A program made the translations under genes and the position numbers. A DNA stretch of 64,000 nt from Saprospiraceae bacterium (GTDB lineage Bacteria; Bacteroidota; Bacteroidia; Chitinophagales; Saprospiraceae): the NCBI GenBank assembly GCA_016711125.1, contig JADJTQ010000002.1, positions 248,001-312,000 on the forward strand, read 5' to 3'. The first letter of the stretch is position 1; the number at the start of each line of letters is the position of its first letter. A model generated the notes under the pieces. The model saw only the letters and a program-made list of their open reading frames with translations. It ran no database searches and was not told the origin of the DNA. Shown piece by piece: positions 28,940 to 39,199 of this stretch.

Positions 28940-31900
28940 TTACGTCTTCCTTCCCAACCAATCTCCCATGCCATTCCAGCCTTGATCCGCATACAAATGA
29001 TCAGGATAAGATGGAATATCTTCTGGCTTTTCTCCAGATTTGCAATATTGTTTCCATTCGGTGCCACTTTTAAGACCTAAGAGATGAACAAATGCTCTCG
29101 CCTCATTGAATGATTTGTATTCTTTGACCTGGTTGGAAATTGTTCCAGTTCCTAGCCAGTCTCCCATGCTCTTCCAACCCTTATTTTTATACACTTTACG
29201 AGGATCAGCAGGAATATCTCCTGGATTTTCTCCTGATTTGCAATATCGAAACCAATCTGAACTGTTCTTTAACCCTAATGAATGCACAAATGCTCTCGCC
29301 TCCTTAAATGATCTATGATCCTGGAGGAAAGTTGCTATTGAATTGGTACCTAGCCAATCTCCCCAACCATTCCAGCCTTCATTCAAATATTTATTACGTG
29401 GATCAGATGGAATATCCTCGGGCTTTTTCCCTGACTTGCAATATTGCCACCATTCAGAACTTTTTTTGAGATCTAACGAATGGACAAATTCTCTTGCATC
29501 GTCAAATGATCTGTATTCTTTGAACTGGTTGGCAATTGTTTCACTACCCAGCCAATCTCCTATGCCCTTCCAACCTTGATCCCAATAGATATGCCTGGGA
29601 GTGTTGGGAATATCCTCTGGCTTTACTCCTGATTTACAATATTGCAACCACTCATCCTCAGTCTGAAGGCCTAGGGACTGCACAAATGCTTTCGCCTTTT
29701 CAAATGACCTAAATTCCTTGAGAAATGAAGCAATTGTTCCTGTTCCCAGCCAATCGCCCATTCCACTCCAACCCATTTTATTGTAGACCGGTTTTGGGTT
29801 AGCAGGAATATCTTCTGGCTTCTCGCCCGATTTGCAATATTGTTTCCATTCGGTACCACTTTTAAGACCTAATGAATGTACAAATGCTCTGGCCTTCTCA
29901 AATGACATATATTCTCGGAATTGGTTGGCAATTGTTCCAGTACCTAGCCAATCACCAATTCCATTCCAACCCTTATGTTTATAAGTTCCACCAGGATCAG
30001 CAGGTATATCCTGAGGCTTATCTCCGGATCTGCAATATTGCCTCCACTCTCCTTCATTTTTAAACCGCAAAGAGTGCACAAATGTCTTAGCTTCTTCGAA
30101 TGATCTGAATTCCTTCAGTTGGCTGGCAATTGTTCCAGTTCCCAACCAATCACCAATTCCATTCCAACCGTTGTCCTTGTAGACTCTCTCTGGTGAAACA
30201 GGAATATCCACAGTTTTACCTCCAGATCTGCAATATTGAATCCACTCTGACTGATTCGTAAGACCCAAGGATTGTACAAATGCCCTGGCTTCTTCAAACG
30301 ATCTCCAACTAAGTTTTCCTAACCTACTCCAGATCCTTAATTCAATATCACCTACCAACTTTTCCAGATCAATTCTTTGCCCAAAAATCTCAACCAATTC
30401 ATCAGTACTAGACCTCTGACCTTTTGATAGCCCCCTTTCGTTCTTTAGTCTAAAATACTCGATGTTCCTATCGTCATTGGAGGCAAGAGCACGCAATGTC
30501 AGAAGGAGATCACTATAAGAGTCGTCGTTTATCGCCTGTTCCCCGTCAAGTTCCTCGGCCAAGACAGGAATTATCACATAGCCATATTTCTTCCCTTTTG
30601 AGATTCGTAATGCTCTTCCTACGGCCTGCACAATATCAATAGTACTTCGTTTTGGATCAGCAAAAAGTACGCAATCGATATTAGGAATATCCACACCTTC
30701 AGTTAAGCATCTGGCATTGGTAATCAGAGCTTTTGGTGACTCGGAAAAAGCCTTCATTGTCTTACTGCGTTCAGATGTTGGAGTTGCTCCCGTCACGTGA
30801 AAACTGTCGATGGGCTCAAAATCAGCGATAACTTCTGTAATCCTATCCTGACTATTATCAAATGCCTTTGCTCTCGCAATACTACTGTGGAATGACACAG
30901 CATGCTTAATGGGATACTCTTGCATTGCTTTTCTCAGGGCAATAATGGAAGTGAGAGTATGTGTCTCAATCTTATCATTCCAGCTACCTTGGGTCGGCCT
31001 TTATATAAGCATTCCTTTCAATTAGATCTTTTACCTCCCCTTGTTCCACCACTACAGTTATAATCCGGTAATCGCTCAGAATGGGAGGCTTTACTTCGAG
31101 TGCTTCTTTGAATGTCAATAGTTCAAATGTGTCGCCATATAGATCAACATTATCCATACTCGCTATTTCGTCACTGCTACCAAGATATCTTCTCTCTGTG
31201 GCAGTCATGAATAGTCTTTTTTTGATTAGGATGTTTTGGTCATAGAGCAAATGCGAAAAGAGTTTGCCCTTTTGCCCCACTGTTTTATGGGCTTCATCTA
31301 ATATGCCAAGATCAAAACTAAAGTCCGCTCTTTTCGATGCGGCTGAAATCACCACTCCGCTTTGATAAGTTGTAAAGATTACCTTGATACTCTTGCTTTT
31401 ACGCCTCAGCCATTCGGCAATAAAATCTTCATTTGTGATACAAGGTATTCCCAGATCCTGAACTAGAACCGATATATCATCCTGTTTGCCTATCGATTCG
31501 TCACTGCAAACACAAATCCAGTCTACATCAAGGTTAAGAGCTACTGATTCTCGAAGCCATGTAACGAGAGTCTGTTTTACAAGTGATAGACTGGGGACTG
31601 CAACGATGATATTTTTTGCTTTTAATTTTTCAGCGATCCAAAATCCAGCAAGACTCTTACCAGAGCCACAGGGAAAGATCAGCTTGCCCCTACTTTCCTT
31701 GTCTTCTGAAAAATGTTTAAAGGCATTGTGGATTGCTCGTTCCTGATGTGGAAAAGGTTCATAAGGTTTAAGAACTACAGGCCTCTGATAAGCAAGGTTT
31801 CGGATGTTCTGAAACTGTTCCTCTGTCAGATTTCGCCAAACCTCAATGGTACAGAAAGAAATCGAATCCTGCCCTGAATAAGCTTTTGAGAATCTTTCTG

Positions 31901-32252
31901 CTGTTGTGCAGACTAGGCCGAAAGCAAATTTTCCTGAAATGGCAAAAGCCAGATTTCCGAAAGTCGAGATGTAATGATGGGATAGTCGCTGATTTTCATT
32001 CTCAAGATATTTGCATTGAATCGCCCAAAATTCTCCTGTCTTTGTTTCCGCTACCAAATCGATTCCCTGATCATTGGATGGCACTTTTAACTCCTGTTTT
32101 TGCTTTGGGGTTAATTCGCTAAACAACCATACATGTTTTAAAGTGGAGGTATACTCTGGATGCGATTGAAGAAAATACTTCGTAAATAGTTCGAAAACAT
32201 CTCCTTTTCCTTTAGGGTAAGTGTGGTAATCCTGGCCTTGAGAGCTTGCCAA
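28940..32252 (-). CDS. Nuclease-helicase with seven C-terminal INT_rpt-like repeats (apparent frameshift)
   Basis: Two frames (30984-32252 and 28940-30925) join at a CCC near 31000 to give 1,103 residues if one C is extra. Order of parts: an Mrr-like endonuclease domain (GIDLVAE at 63-69, IQCKY at 78-82), a superfamily 2 helicase with Walker A PCGSGKS at 194-200, DEAH at 319-322, MTAT at 349-352, and motifs EGVDIP and QAVGRALR in the second helicase lobe; then seven repeats of about 66 residues. Helicases with an Mrr nuclease resemble restriction or anti-phage proteins. The start is TTG 32252, the only early possibility since TAA precedes it. It heads the four-gene cluster. Confidence 0.8.
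28943..30310 (-). repeat. Seven tandem 198-bp coding repeats
   Basis: Each unit encodes about 66 residues with the pattern SFEEARAFVHSLGLK, EWxQYCKSG, KPEDIP, GWNGxGDWLGTGTI. The last unit is cut to 58 residues at the stop codon. The pattern fits the phage-integrase repeat family (INT_rpt), a short module reported in integrases and some large helicase-like proteins. Repeats 3 and 7 are the most alike (LGLKSGTEWKQYCKSGEKP in both). Confidence 0.85.
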
Positions 32253-32704
32253 TTAGAAGAGTTGTTAATTAGCTTATTGTATTTCAGCGACATAGTTCAG
32301 TCATGGAAGAATTATAATAAGCCAATAATCTATAATATTGATTGAATATACGGCCTTATAGGGGTAAAAGTGGTCAACAAGTTGAAGATAAACAAGATGG
32401 TTAAAAAGCGTGATTGCTACTAATCTATATTACACCTAATACCTATAAATCCTGTGGACTGATGATCGGTGAATTGGCTTTGTAGCGTCAAATTGTGTCC
32501 AATAACCACTATTCTATCACCATTCACACCAAATTGTAGCGTGCTCAAGGGACATAAAGGAACTAATCAACTCCGGGAAAGTGCCAACTGGCTAGAAAGA
32601 TTTAAAAAAAATGCTTCTAGTCCTTGTTTTTTAAAAAAAAACACCTAACTTCGAATTAATGATGATAATTATTGAATTGTTAATTTTTACTTAAAGCAAT
32701 TTCG
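32253..32704. other. Intergenic region between divergent cargo genes
   Basis: About 450 AT-rich bases between the helicase (minus) and small plus-strand genes. It must contain both promoters, yet no clear TAnnTTTG box was found. No RNA gene recognised. Confidence 0.4.
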
Positions 32705-32929
32705 ATGAAGAAAATTGAGGAATTTTGGACGGTGAGTGATTCCGGAACTAAGTATTTAATGTCCATCTATGCCAAAATGATAGACCAGACAAACAAGGAT
32801 AATCCGACAGCGCCTCCCCGGGAAGGCTTAAAGTCTATCAAAACATCACAGGGGTTTCATTGCAATCGCATTGATAATGATACATTTAAAGTAGTTGAAA
32901 CAGGTGAGATTGTTAGACGTGTCATTTAA
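32705..32929 (+). CDS. Small protein of unknown function
   Basis: A 74-residue basic protein (MKKIEEFWTVSDSGTKYLMS at the start, FKVVETGEIVRRVI at the end). It precedes another small element-type protein by 31 bases. The family is not recognised; codon use and neighbours favour a real gene. Confidence 0.5.
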   Translation: MKKIEEFWTVSDSGTKYLMSIYAKMIDQTNKDNPTAPPREGLKSIKTSQGFHCNRIDNDTFKVVETGEIVRRVI

Positions 32930-32959
32930 AATCTGGGCTATAGAGGGATTTATTAAAAC

Positions 32960-33220
32960 TTGAAAATGTTTCCGATGAAAAATTACAAACAAACATCAAG
33001 GAAGTTGGCGTCTTTGGCAGGTGAAGCCTTGTCTGATAGCAACTCGTCCCAAATTAAGAAGGAATTGGCGGCTTCAGTTTTAGCTCAAACTAAATCCAAT
33101 AGCGAAACTGGCAAAGAGATGGAAGGGAAAGCTTCGGCTGTGTTAAAGAGCGATAAATACAGTGAAGAAACAAAGATGCTTGCAGCAAGCCTCCTAAGTC
33201 AGTCAAATAAGAAGCGCTAG
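32960..33220 (+). CDS. Small helical protein typical of Bacteroidota mobile elements
   Basis: An 86-residue, alanine/serine/lysine-rich protein with two similar halves: SRKLASLAGEALSDSNSS then KKELAASVLAQ, and GKASAVLKSDKYSEE then TKMLAASLLSQS. Small proteins of this kind with repeated ASLAGEAL-like segments are common, unexplained neighbours on accessory regions of this phylum. Function unknown. An internal ATG at 32975 is an alternative start. Confidence 0.6.
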   Translation: MKMFPMKNYKQTSRKLASLAGEALSDSNSSQIKKELAASVLAQTKSNSETGKEMEGKASAVLKSDKYSEETKMLAASLLSQSNKKR

Positions 33221-33437
33221 AAACTTTTGTTCTCCCCAATTCTAAGAATTGGAAAAAAGTTGAAAATTGAACTTAGAAGTTAGCCTAAAAATCTAACTGC
33301 TTCTAAAGGAAGCTAGTTTAATTCGGATTAAGTCGCACATTTTCATCCTTCATTCCCAGAGCATTAACCTGAACGTTTACGGATTAGGCTTCTTATTCTC
33401 AGTTCAATATTGGCTCGGACATCATCATCTCTTGTTG

Positions 33438-34433
33438 TCAGCTGGATTTTATTTTCCTTGATTCTTGTTGTTTCCTACTGAAGACTTGATTGAATACACA
33501 TTCGTTGTATTTGTAAATATAGTTGGCGGCAACTCTATTGAATATTCTCAAAAGATATGGCAAATCTTCAACTGGTTCATAAACACCTTCCATAATTACA
33601 AACATAACACCACTAGCATCTGTATCTGAGCAAACCATTGGCATATCTGAACATATCATTGTATATAGTTTGTCTTCATACTTAAATTGTGTTTTGACAA
33701 ATTCTACATTCTTTAAGGATTTGTGTATAGCCGATTTTATTTCTAAACCTTGTTTGGTTTCAGATTCACTATCTAATAATCCCTTATGAATTAATGAAAA
33801 CTCAAGTTTAAGATCATCTCTTAGTATTAGAATTCCTTTATCATCAATATCCTCCCAATTATCAATAAATACCATATCGTTTTCTGCAGGTATCAAGTTG
33901 ATTTTTGAATAATCTTGAGGTTCGTGCCGATAGAAGTCTATATGTAATCCAATAGTGAATTTGTTAATATGATATGCGTTTAGAATAGTGTTTGTGTTAG
34001 AAATAACAGGTTTAAGCACATCTTTTAGCCTTACTTGGAGTCCTTCATCACACATATGGGGATCTGCTCCTACATTGGTTGTGCATGTTTGATCATTTAA
34101 TGACTTTACTGTTTGGTTTATATATTCATTTACTATTTTCTGTCGACTGAATGATTTGTCATATTCTTCAAGTTTACTTTTTGATTGAAGTTCATCGGTT
34201 ACGTCACCTGGGAAATTAAGTAGGTACATTGTTCGTACTACCAATAGAAGAAGATATAGTAGTCCACAAAAGATCACTATTCCAAGCCAAATGTCGATTG
34301 TCTCTCCAATCTTATTTGAGGCAATTCCTATGAAGATTACCAGAAGTCCTTCTACAACTACCGTTGCTATGATTGCTCTTCGGATTACATTTATCCATTT
34401 TTTGAGCATGCTATATAATTCATCTTGTGTCAT
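33438..34433 (-). CDS. Membrane protein with large cytosolic domain, unknown function
   Basis: The 331-residue protein has two N-terminal membrane helices (about residues 17-38 and 47-70) and a soluble domain of about 240 residues containing GLHIDFYRHEP, VFIDNWEDIDDKGI and MFVIMEGVYEP. The soluble part has an alpha/beta look with some resemblance to GAF-type sensor domains, but I cannot confirm that. Within a defence-rich element, two helices plus a cytosolic sensor is an effector-like layout; this is inference. Confidence 0.55.
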   Translation of the reverse strand: MTQDELYSMLKKWINVIRRAIIATVVVEGLLVIFIGIASNKIGETIDIWLGIVIFCGLLYLLLLVVRTMYLLNFPGDVTDELQSKSKLEEYDKSFSRQKIVNEYINQTVKSLNDQTCTTNVGADPHMCDEGLQVRLKDVLKPVISNTNTILNAYHINKFTIGLHIDFYRHEPQDYSKINLIPAENDMVFIDNWEDIDDKGILILRDDLKLEFSLIHKGLLDSESETKQGLEIKSAIHKSLKNVEFVKTQFKYEDKLYTMICSDMPMVCSDTDASGVMFVIMEGVYEPVEDLPYLLRIFNRVAANYIYKYNECVFNQVFSRKQQESRKIKSS

Positions 34434-34594
34434 TCAATTCAAATTTTTTGATAGCATCTGAATATAAGCCATGTTACGTATATATCTCATAACAAAGGTA
34501 GCAACATTATCTCCTGTTCCAAGATGCTGATTGTCACATCTGTTCTTATTGTTAAAATTCCTATAAGTATTAATTATAGGAACTAAAATTTATG

Positions 34595-34602
34595 TATATT
34601 TG
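34595..34602 (+). promoter_or_regulatory. Promoter -7 box for second recombinase
   Basis: TATATTTG matches TAnnTTTG and lies 20 bases upstream of the recombinase start codon. Confidence 0.5.
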
Positions 34603-34622
34603 AACTACCAAATGGAGTCATC

Positions 34623-35464
34623 ATGAAAGAACTTATAACCGTTCAACAACTGGCAGATCAGTACAAGCTTGATGCTAAGAAGACCAACACCAAGGTTATG
34701 TATCATTCGGCACTGAAAAAGTACTTGTCCTGGTGCATCCAAAGCAACACCGGAGCCGATAAAAGTTCATTTATTTTCTTTCTGGAAGCAGAGAAGCAGA
34801 AAGGTACCAAGTGGTCATCCTTAAGGTTGTATAGGTATGCAATCCAGGCTTATTTTGTTGAGAAAGGGATAGCCTTTTCCGGAGATCGGGATCTGAATAA
34901 CTTCTTTAAGGCTATGAAAAATATTGCTCCAATCAAGCAGGTAAAGCAGGAGCAAGCCAGACCCTTGTCGGTTGAAAAATTACTATATGTCATTGACCAG
35001 ATTGAAGATCTGAAGTACCGGGCTTTATTTCTCCTGATGTATCGAGGTGGATTTAGAATCAGTGAGATTGTCGGTATCTGTGTGGAAGATATCCGGTTGG
35101 AAAATGATTTCATGGTCATTACTATTAATCGTTCAAAGACGGGAGAGCAAACGAAGTATATTAAGCTTCCAGCAGATACCCGATATTGTCCGTATGTTGC
35201 TTTGCTGAAATGGGGGAATATCAGGCAATCAATGAGGGCAAAATATTTGATATTACCCCAAGAGGCATCAATAAGGCTATTAAGAAATATTTTGGGAATG
35301 ACTACAGTGCCCACAGCTTTAGAATTGGTGCCACCGTAGCTAAAGCGCAGAGTGGAGAACCTGCCAGAGCAACCATTTCTCTAATGGGTTGGGGGAGTTA
35401 CGCCATGTATCATCGCTATACCAAGTCCGTCGATATCAAGAGAATGGCTGTTTGTGACTTTTAG
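34623..35464 (+). CDS. Tyrosine recombinase, second copy in the element (apparent frameshift)
   Basis: Frames 34623-35339 and 35186-35464 join into about 280 residues if a run of five G at 35212-35216 is read as six (LLKWGEYQAINEGK). The N-terminal SAM-like core-binding domain is followed by the catalytic residues: Arg in GGFRISEI, His-x-x-Arg in AHSFRIGA, Trp in MGWGSYAM and Tyr in YHRYTK. It is unlike the element integrase at 44.3-45.6 kb and lies far from either end. It may resolve element dimers or invert DNA; the target is unknown. Confidence 0.8.
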
Positions 35465-35683
35465 AGAATCTTACTTGTCATTTGTTCAACTACAACTGCA
35501 CAAACTAGAAGTACAAGTATATTTTTTGGCTTTCTTGACACGAAAATAACCCTATAAGTAACGACATTTTGTCTACCATGGTAAGCGGATTAAATCCTGA
35601 TATCAGCCATTCAGTTTCAGTACCTTGACAATCCATTATGATAGTTATTGGCACCAAGAATAAAAAGACACGTATATTTCAGG

Positions 35684-36601
35684 ATGCGGTTAAAATTCTC
35701 AATTCTAATTTCTGTGTCCCTAACATCTGTTGGGATTGCTCAAAACAACTATTCGTTGGATTTTTCGCAAAGCAACAATGATTACGTCGTATTCCCGAGC
35801 TCATTAGGATTCAATAATTTAGATGGAATGACCATTTCGATGTGGGTCAAGATACCTTCTATATGCGGATCTCCAGCATGCAACGCTATCCTCGACATGG
35901 CTGATGATGAAGGGCATAGGTATTCTTTTGGTCAAGATGTTAGTAGTTTTGGTTTCAGAGCCGAGGGTAATGCTGGACTTGACTGGATTGTATATGCTGA
36001 TGCAACACCCTATGAAAACCAATGGGTAAATATAACTGCTGTTGCTGATCACAATGTCGATTCTGCAAAAATCTGCATCAACGGAATTTTTAAAGAGGAT
36101 GCGGCATTTATAAGTGGATCATCCTTGATAAGCCTTGGAACAGGTCTTGAAAATGGCAAGGTACTCGGCACTCGGAACAGTGCTCTGAATGCGCCATTTA
36201 CGGGTTGGGTCGATAATCTGTCCATATGGAGTTATGCAATGACAGCGGCTCAAGTTCAAAATCTTTATGAAAGTTGCATTGATGGTTCAGAGATTGGATT
36301 AATTGCATTCTATGATTTCGAAGATGGCCTGGGAACTGTCTTAACCGATAGATCGGGAAATAACTTCAATGGAACATTGGTAAATTCACCTCAATGGAGT
36401 CAGGATGTCTCAACTCCAGAATGTCTACCCCAAGTAGATACCTTAAATTCAATTTCAACACAAATTGACTCGTTGAATCTGTATCTAAGTAGTCCAGCGA
36501 TCAATGGCATAATAATGCACGATCAAAATGGATTTTGTTGGAAAATTACTGTAAGTACATCGGGCACAATCTCCACTAGAAAAGTACAATGTCCTGATTA
36601 A
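35684..36601 (+). CDS. Secreted LamG/concanavalin-like domain protein
   Basis: About 305 residues from ATG 35684: a signal peptide (LKFSILISVSLTSVGIA), then a LamG-type jelly-roll with GMTISMWVKIP, YENQWVNITAV and GWVDNLSIWSYAMTAAQVQNLYE, and a short C-terminal tail. It has no type IX sorting domain. Such domains bind carbohydrates or form parts of surface proteins. Its presence as cargo in a mobile element is notable but unexplained. Confidence 0.8.
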   Translation: MRLKFSILISVSLTSVGIAQNNYSLDFSQSNNDYVVFPSSLGFNNLDGMTISMWVKIPSICGSPACNAILDMADDEGHRYSFGQDVSSFGFRAEGNAGLDWIVYADATPYENQWVNITAVADHNVDSAKICINGIFKEDAAFISGSSLISLGTGLENGKVLGTRNSALNAPFTGWVDNLSIWSYAMTAAQVQNLYESCIDGSEIGLIAFYDFEDGLGTVLTDRSGNNFNGTLVNSPQWSQDVSTPECLPQVDTLNSISTQIDSLNLYLSSPAINGIIMHDQNGFCWKITVSTSGTISTRKVQCPD

Positions 36602-36689
36602 CATCTTTTTTTTTCGATTACCAATTAAGACTCTTTCTGGCCAAGGCTGATCCCAACTTGTTGGAGCTTGTCCTCAAGTCACAGCCACT

Positions 36690-38825
36690 TTAACGAAAAA
36701 TACCCTGATATTTTTCTCTTAATAAACTAACATTCTCCATTCCCACCGATTCCCCTCCACGTTTGACAGAGATTTGGAAGCCATTTACAGGTGCTTTATT
36801 GCCATCGACCCTCTTTTTCATTTTTATAAATCCCTGCAAGTATAATTGCCTTGACAGCCTGTTTTTGTTGATAATCTGTCTTGTGAAATTTGATAGTGCT
36901 TCATAAATCTCTTCAATATGCATAAAATCCGTACTCTCCCTGACATACATCTGAACAAGATGCTCCTCAATATTTGAAGGCGCATAAGCAGCAGAAAACT
37001 CATTTAGTTTCATTCTGTCTTCCTGAGTTAGGGAGGTGCAGTCTGAACCTAACCTCTGGTATTCCTGTGCCAAAGCACCCAGCAAGAGAGTTTTATCAAG
37101 TCCGTTGAATAGGTCATGATCAATTCCTTCAAGTTCAATTGGGATTAATCTGGAATTCGCAGCTGTGTCATCATTAATGACATCTGATCTATTACTTGTA
37201 CCACAAAGAATTGCTTTTCGAGTGTATTTTTCATTTGTTTGCCCATAGGGAGCCCTAAGGGTGAATTCTTTGGCGCTGGCAAAGGATTTGAATTTTTCCA
37301 GATATTTTTTATGCTGAAGTATTCCAGCCAATTCATCGATATTAACCATTAGAGTTTCTGACATTAGCATTTCGGAATCCTTTTCACGATCCAGAGCTGA
37401 TTCAGCATAGTATCTTGAGATTTCAAGGGGGAATAATCGCCTAAAAAATTCAGTTTTACCAATGTAAGAATCTCCAATTAATACTAAAACCAAACGAGGG
37501 AGTTTTCTTTCATAGATCATGGCCGGAATTTGCAACAACCACATTCTAACCAATGATCTGTAGAATGTTATTTCAAAAGGGTCTTTTGTCTTAAGCTTTA
37601 AAGAGTCCAGAAGAATATCTATCTCATTGCCTTTAACCCTCTCTTGAGCTGCCACCATGAAATCTAGGATTGGGTCAACTTTTGGAATCTTATCGCTGTT
37701 AATTATTGCAGTGACATCAGTTTTCGACACAGCTTGCCCACCCTCTCTCAGTTCTGTGTAGTAGGTGTCGATATCAGAATCGTTAAGAGGTTGTCCATTT
37801 GTTAACTCCACTTTATTTGTGAAGAGATTTCTCTTCAGACCTTTTGCTTGAAGAAAACTGATGGTCGTTCGGGTTCTGATAGCCACATTGTTTGTAGAAT
37901 CATTTTTTATTTGAACATCATTCTGCTTGAGATGATAGTTGATTGTTCCGATGGTTGCCTTTTCTCCATTCCCATCCTTAGCTACTGACTTTAGCACATC
38001 GTCGTAGAGTTTGTTGGTACTGTCAAAGGAATATTCTGGGTGTTGACAACTTATTTCGTGAAACTGAGACCTGCCCCCTTCGCCCCTTTCATTGACTATT
38101 GAATAGCATATCTTAGTCCAACTATTGTAATCTCCTGTGATGTCAATTTTTTGTTCTCTCAACGTTGCTGCCACCTTACTAAGATAGACATTGGAGCCTT
38201 TGTCTACTTCTCGATAACTAAGATCTAATTCGGTTTCAGGTTTCTCCATACCAATTATTTTTTGCGCAATCTCAGGATGGGATTCTCGCATGGCATTATC
38301 AAAGAATTGTTTTGAGTAATTTTTCAAATATGCATGCTGTTCACTGGATATTTCCTGGATATCTGAGAAACTTCCACTAGCTACAGAATAACCATCAGCA
38401 CCTGTCACAATATAGTTATGAGAACCTATGATTTCACACACTGGCTTGTTAGTTAGAGGGTTCTTGCTCAGAACTTCCTTTTTTGTCGGGACTGAGCATT
38501 TACAAAATACATGCATTCCTCCACTAATTGATCTCTGTAGCGTCAATCTAGGTTTCAGGGTTGGATCTATGCCATCAATATACATCCCAATTAATTCTTC
38601 CTTATGACCTCCCGGAAGGTTTTTAGTATCTAGGTCAATAGCCCTTATGTCACCGATACCAGGAAATACACCAAATCCCTTGTATCCAGTTTTTACCCAT
38701 TCTTGTGCCTGTTCAATAGTTGCTGGCTTGTCGCTATATTTATCCCACCCCACAATAGATGTCTTACCCACTGTGATTGGGACTACTGAGCCTCCTTGTT
38801 CTAAGATTTTATATATATAACTCAT
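36690..38825 (-). CDS. Primase-helicase: PrimPol N-terminus with VapE-like ATPase
   Basis: The 711-residue protein opens with an archaeo-eukaryotic primase domain (IDLDTKN at 63-69, SGGMHVF at 101-107), continues with a PriCT-like helical part (YNSWTKICYSI at 233-243), and has a virulence-associated-E ATPase with Walker A GDSYIGKT at 451-458 and Walker B VNIDELA near 494-500. Such proteins start replication of plasmids, phage satellites and integrative elements after excision. It overlaps the upstream HTH gene by four bases (ATGA). Confidence 0.88.
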   Translation of the reverse strand: MSYIYKILEQGGSVVPITVGKTSIVGWDKYSDKPATIEQAQEWVKTGYKGFGVFPGIGDIRAIDLDTKNLPGGHKEELIGMYIDGIDPTLKPRLTLQRSISGGMHVFCKCSVPTKKEVLSKNPLTNKPVCEIIGSHNYIVTGADGYSVASGSFSDIQEISSEQHAYLKNYSKQFFDNAMRESHPEIAQKIIGMEKPETELDLSYREVDKGSNVYLSKVAATLREQKIDITGDYNSWTKICYSIVNERGEGGRSQFHEISCQHPEYSFDSTNKLYDDVLKSVAKDGNGEKATIGTINYHLKQNDVQIKNDSTNNVAIRTRTTISFLQAKGLKRNLFTNKVELTNGQPLNDSDIDTYYTELREGGQAVSKTDVTAIINSDKIPKVDPILDFMVAAQERVKGNEIDILLDSLKLKTKDPFEITFYRSLVRMWLLQIPAMIYERKLPRLVLVLIGDSYIGKTEFFRRLFPLEISRYYAESALDREKDSEMLMSETLMVNIDELAGILQHKKYLEKFKSFASAKEFTLRAPYGQTNEKYTRKAILCGTSNRSDVINDDTAANSRLIPIELEGIDHDLFNGLDKTLLLGALAQEYQRLGSDCTSLTQEDRMKLNEFSAAYAPSNIEEHLVQMYVRESTDFMHIEEIYEALSNFTRQIINKNRLSRQLYLQGFIKMKKRVDGNKAPVNGFQISVKRGGESVGMENVSLLREKYQGIFR

Positions 38826-39109
38826 ATCCCGATATTTTCTACATTTCGATTAGTTAATGAGTTCAGTATCTCAGTTTTTCGGTAGAAACTTTTGTTCCCA
38901 ATCTGGTACTTGATAAGAATGCCTTCATTCGTGTACTTATAAAGCGTTGGTCTTGAGATATCTAAAATTTTCAGTACCTGACTGGGAGTGAGGTAGTCTG
39001 TAAATTCCTGATCATGCACACGTTCTTCGATTGCCTTTGACATTTTACATTTAGCGATCTCCAGATCTTTTATGACCTCAAGGATTAGATTGTCTTTTCT
39101 TTTCTGCAT
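38822..39109 (-). CDS. Helix-turn-helix (excisionase/MerR-like) protein
   Basis: The 95-residue protein has a winged HTH of the excisionase type: YLTPSQVLKILDISRPTLYK then NEGILIKYQIGNKSFYRKTE. These proteins act as excision factors or regulators in Bacteroidota elements. It precedes the primase gene with ATGA coupling and lies next to palindromic AT-rich DNA at 39200-39243, a plausible binding site. Confidence 0.85.
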   Translation of the reverse strand: MQKRKDNLILEVIKDLEIAKCKMSKAIEERVHDQEFTDYLTPSQVLKILDISRPTLYKYTNEGILIKYQIGNKSFYRKTEILNSLTNRNVENIGI

Positions 39110-39199
39110 TTCTTTCTATTTTACTATAAATAGTGCTGAGAAATGTCAAAAACAGCTAAAAACGAAGAAAAAGAAGAAAAACAATAAATAATTATATTT

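Noticed and set aside
29106..29859. Several open frames in other phases within the repeat region
   Set aside because: They arise from the periodic coding repeats and are shadows of the helicase gene.
28946..30310. Direct repeats every 198 bases considered as a CRISPR or satellite array
   Set aside because: The unit keeps one reading frame and encodes a protein repeat; there are no short identical repeats with unique spacers.
33234..33250. CCAATTCT / AGAATTGG palindrome as terminator
   Set aside because: The stem is AT-rich and followed by A rather than T on the plus strand; evidence is too weak.
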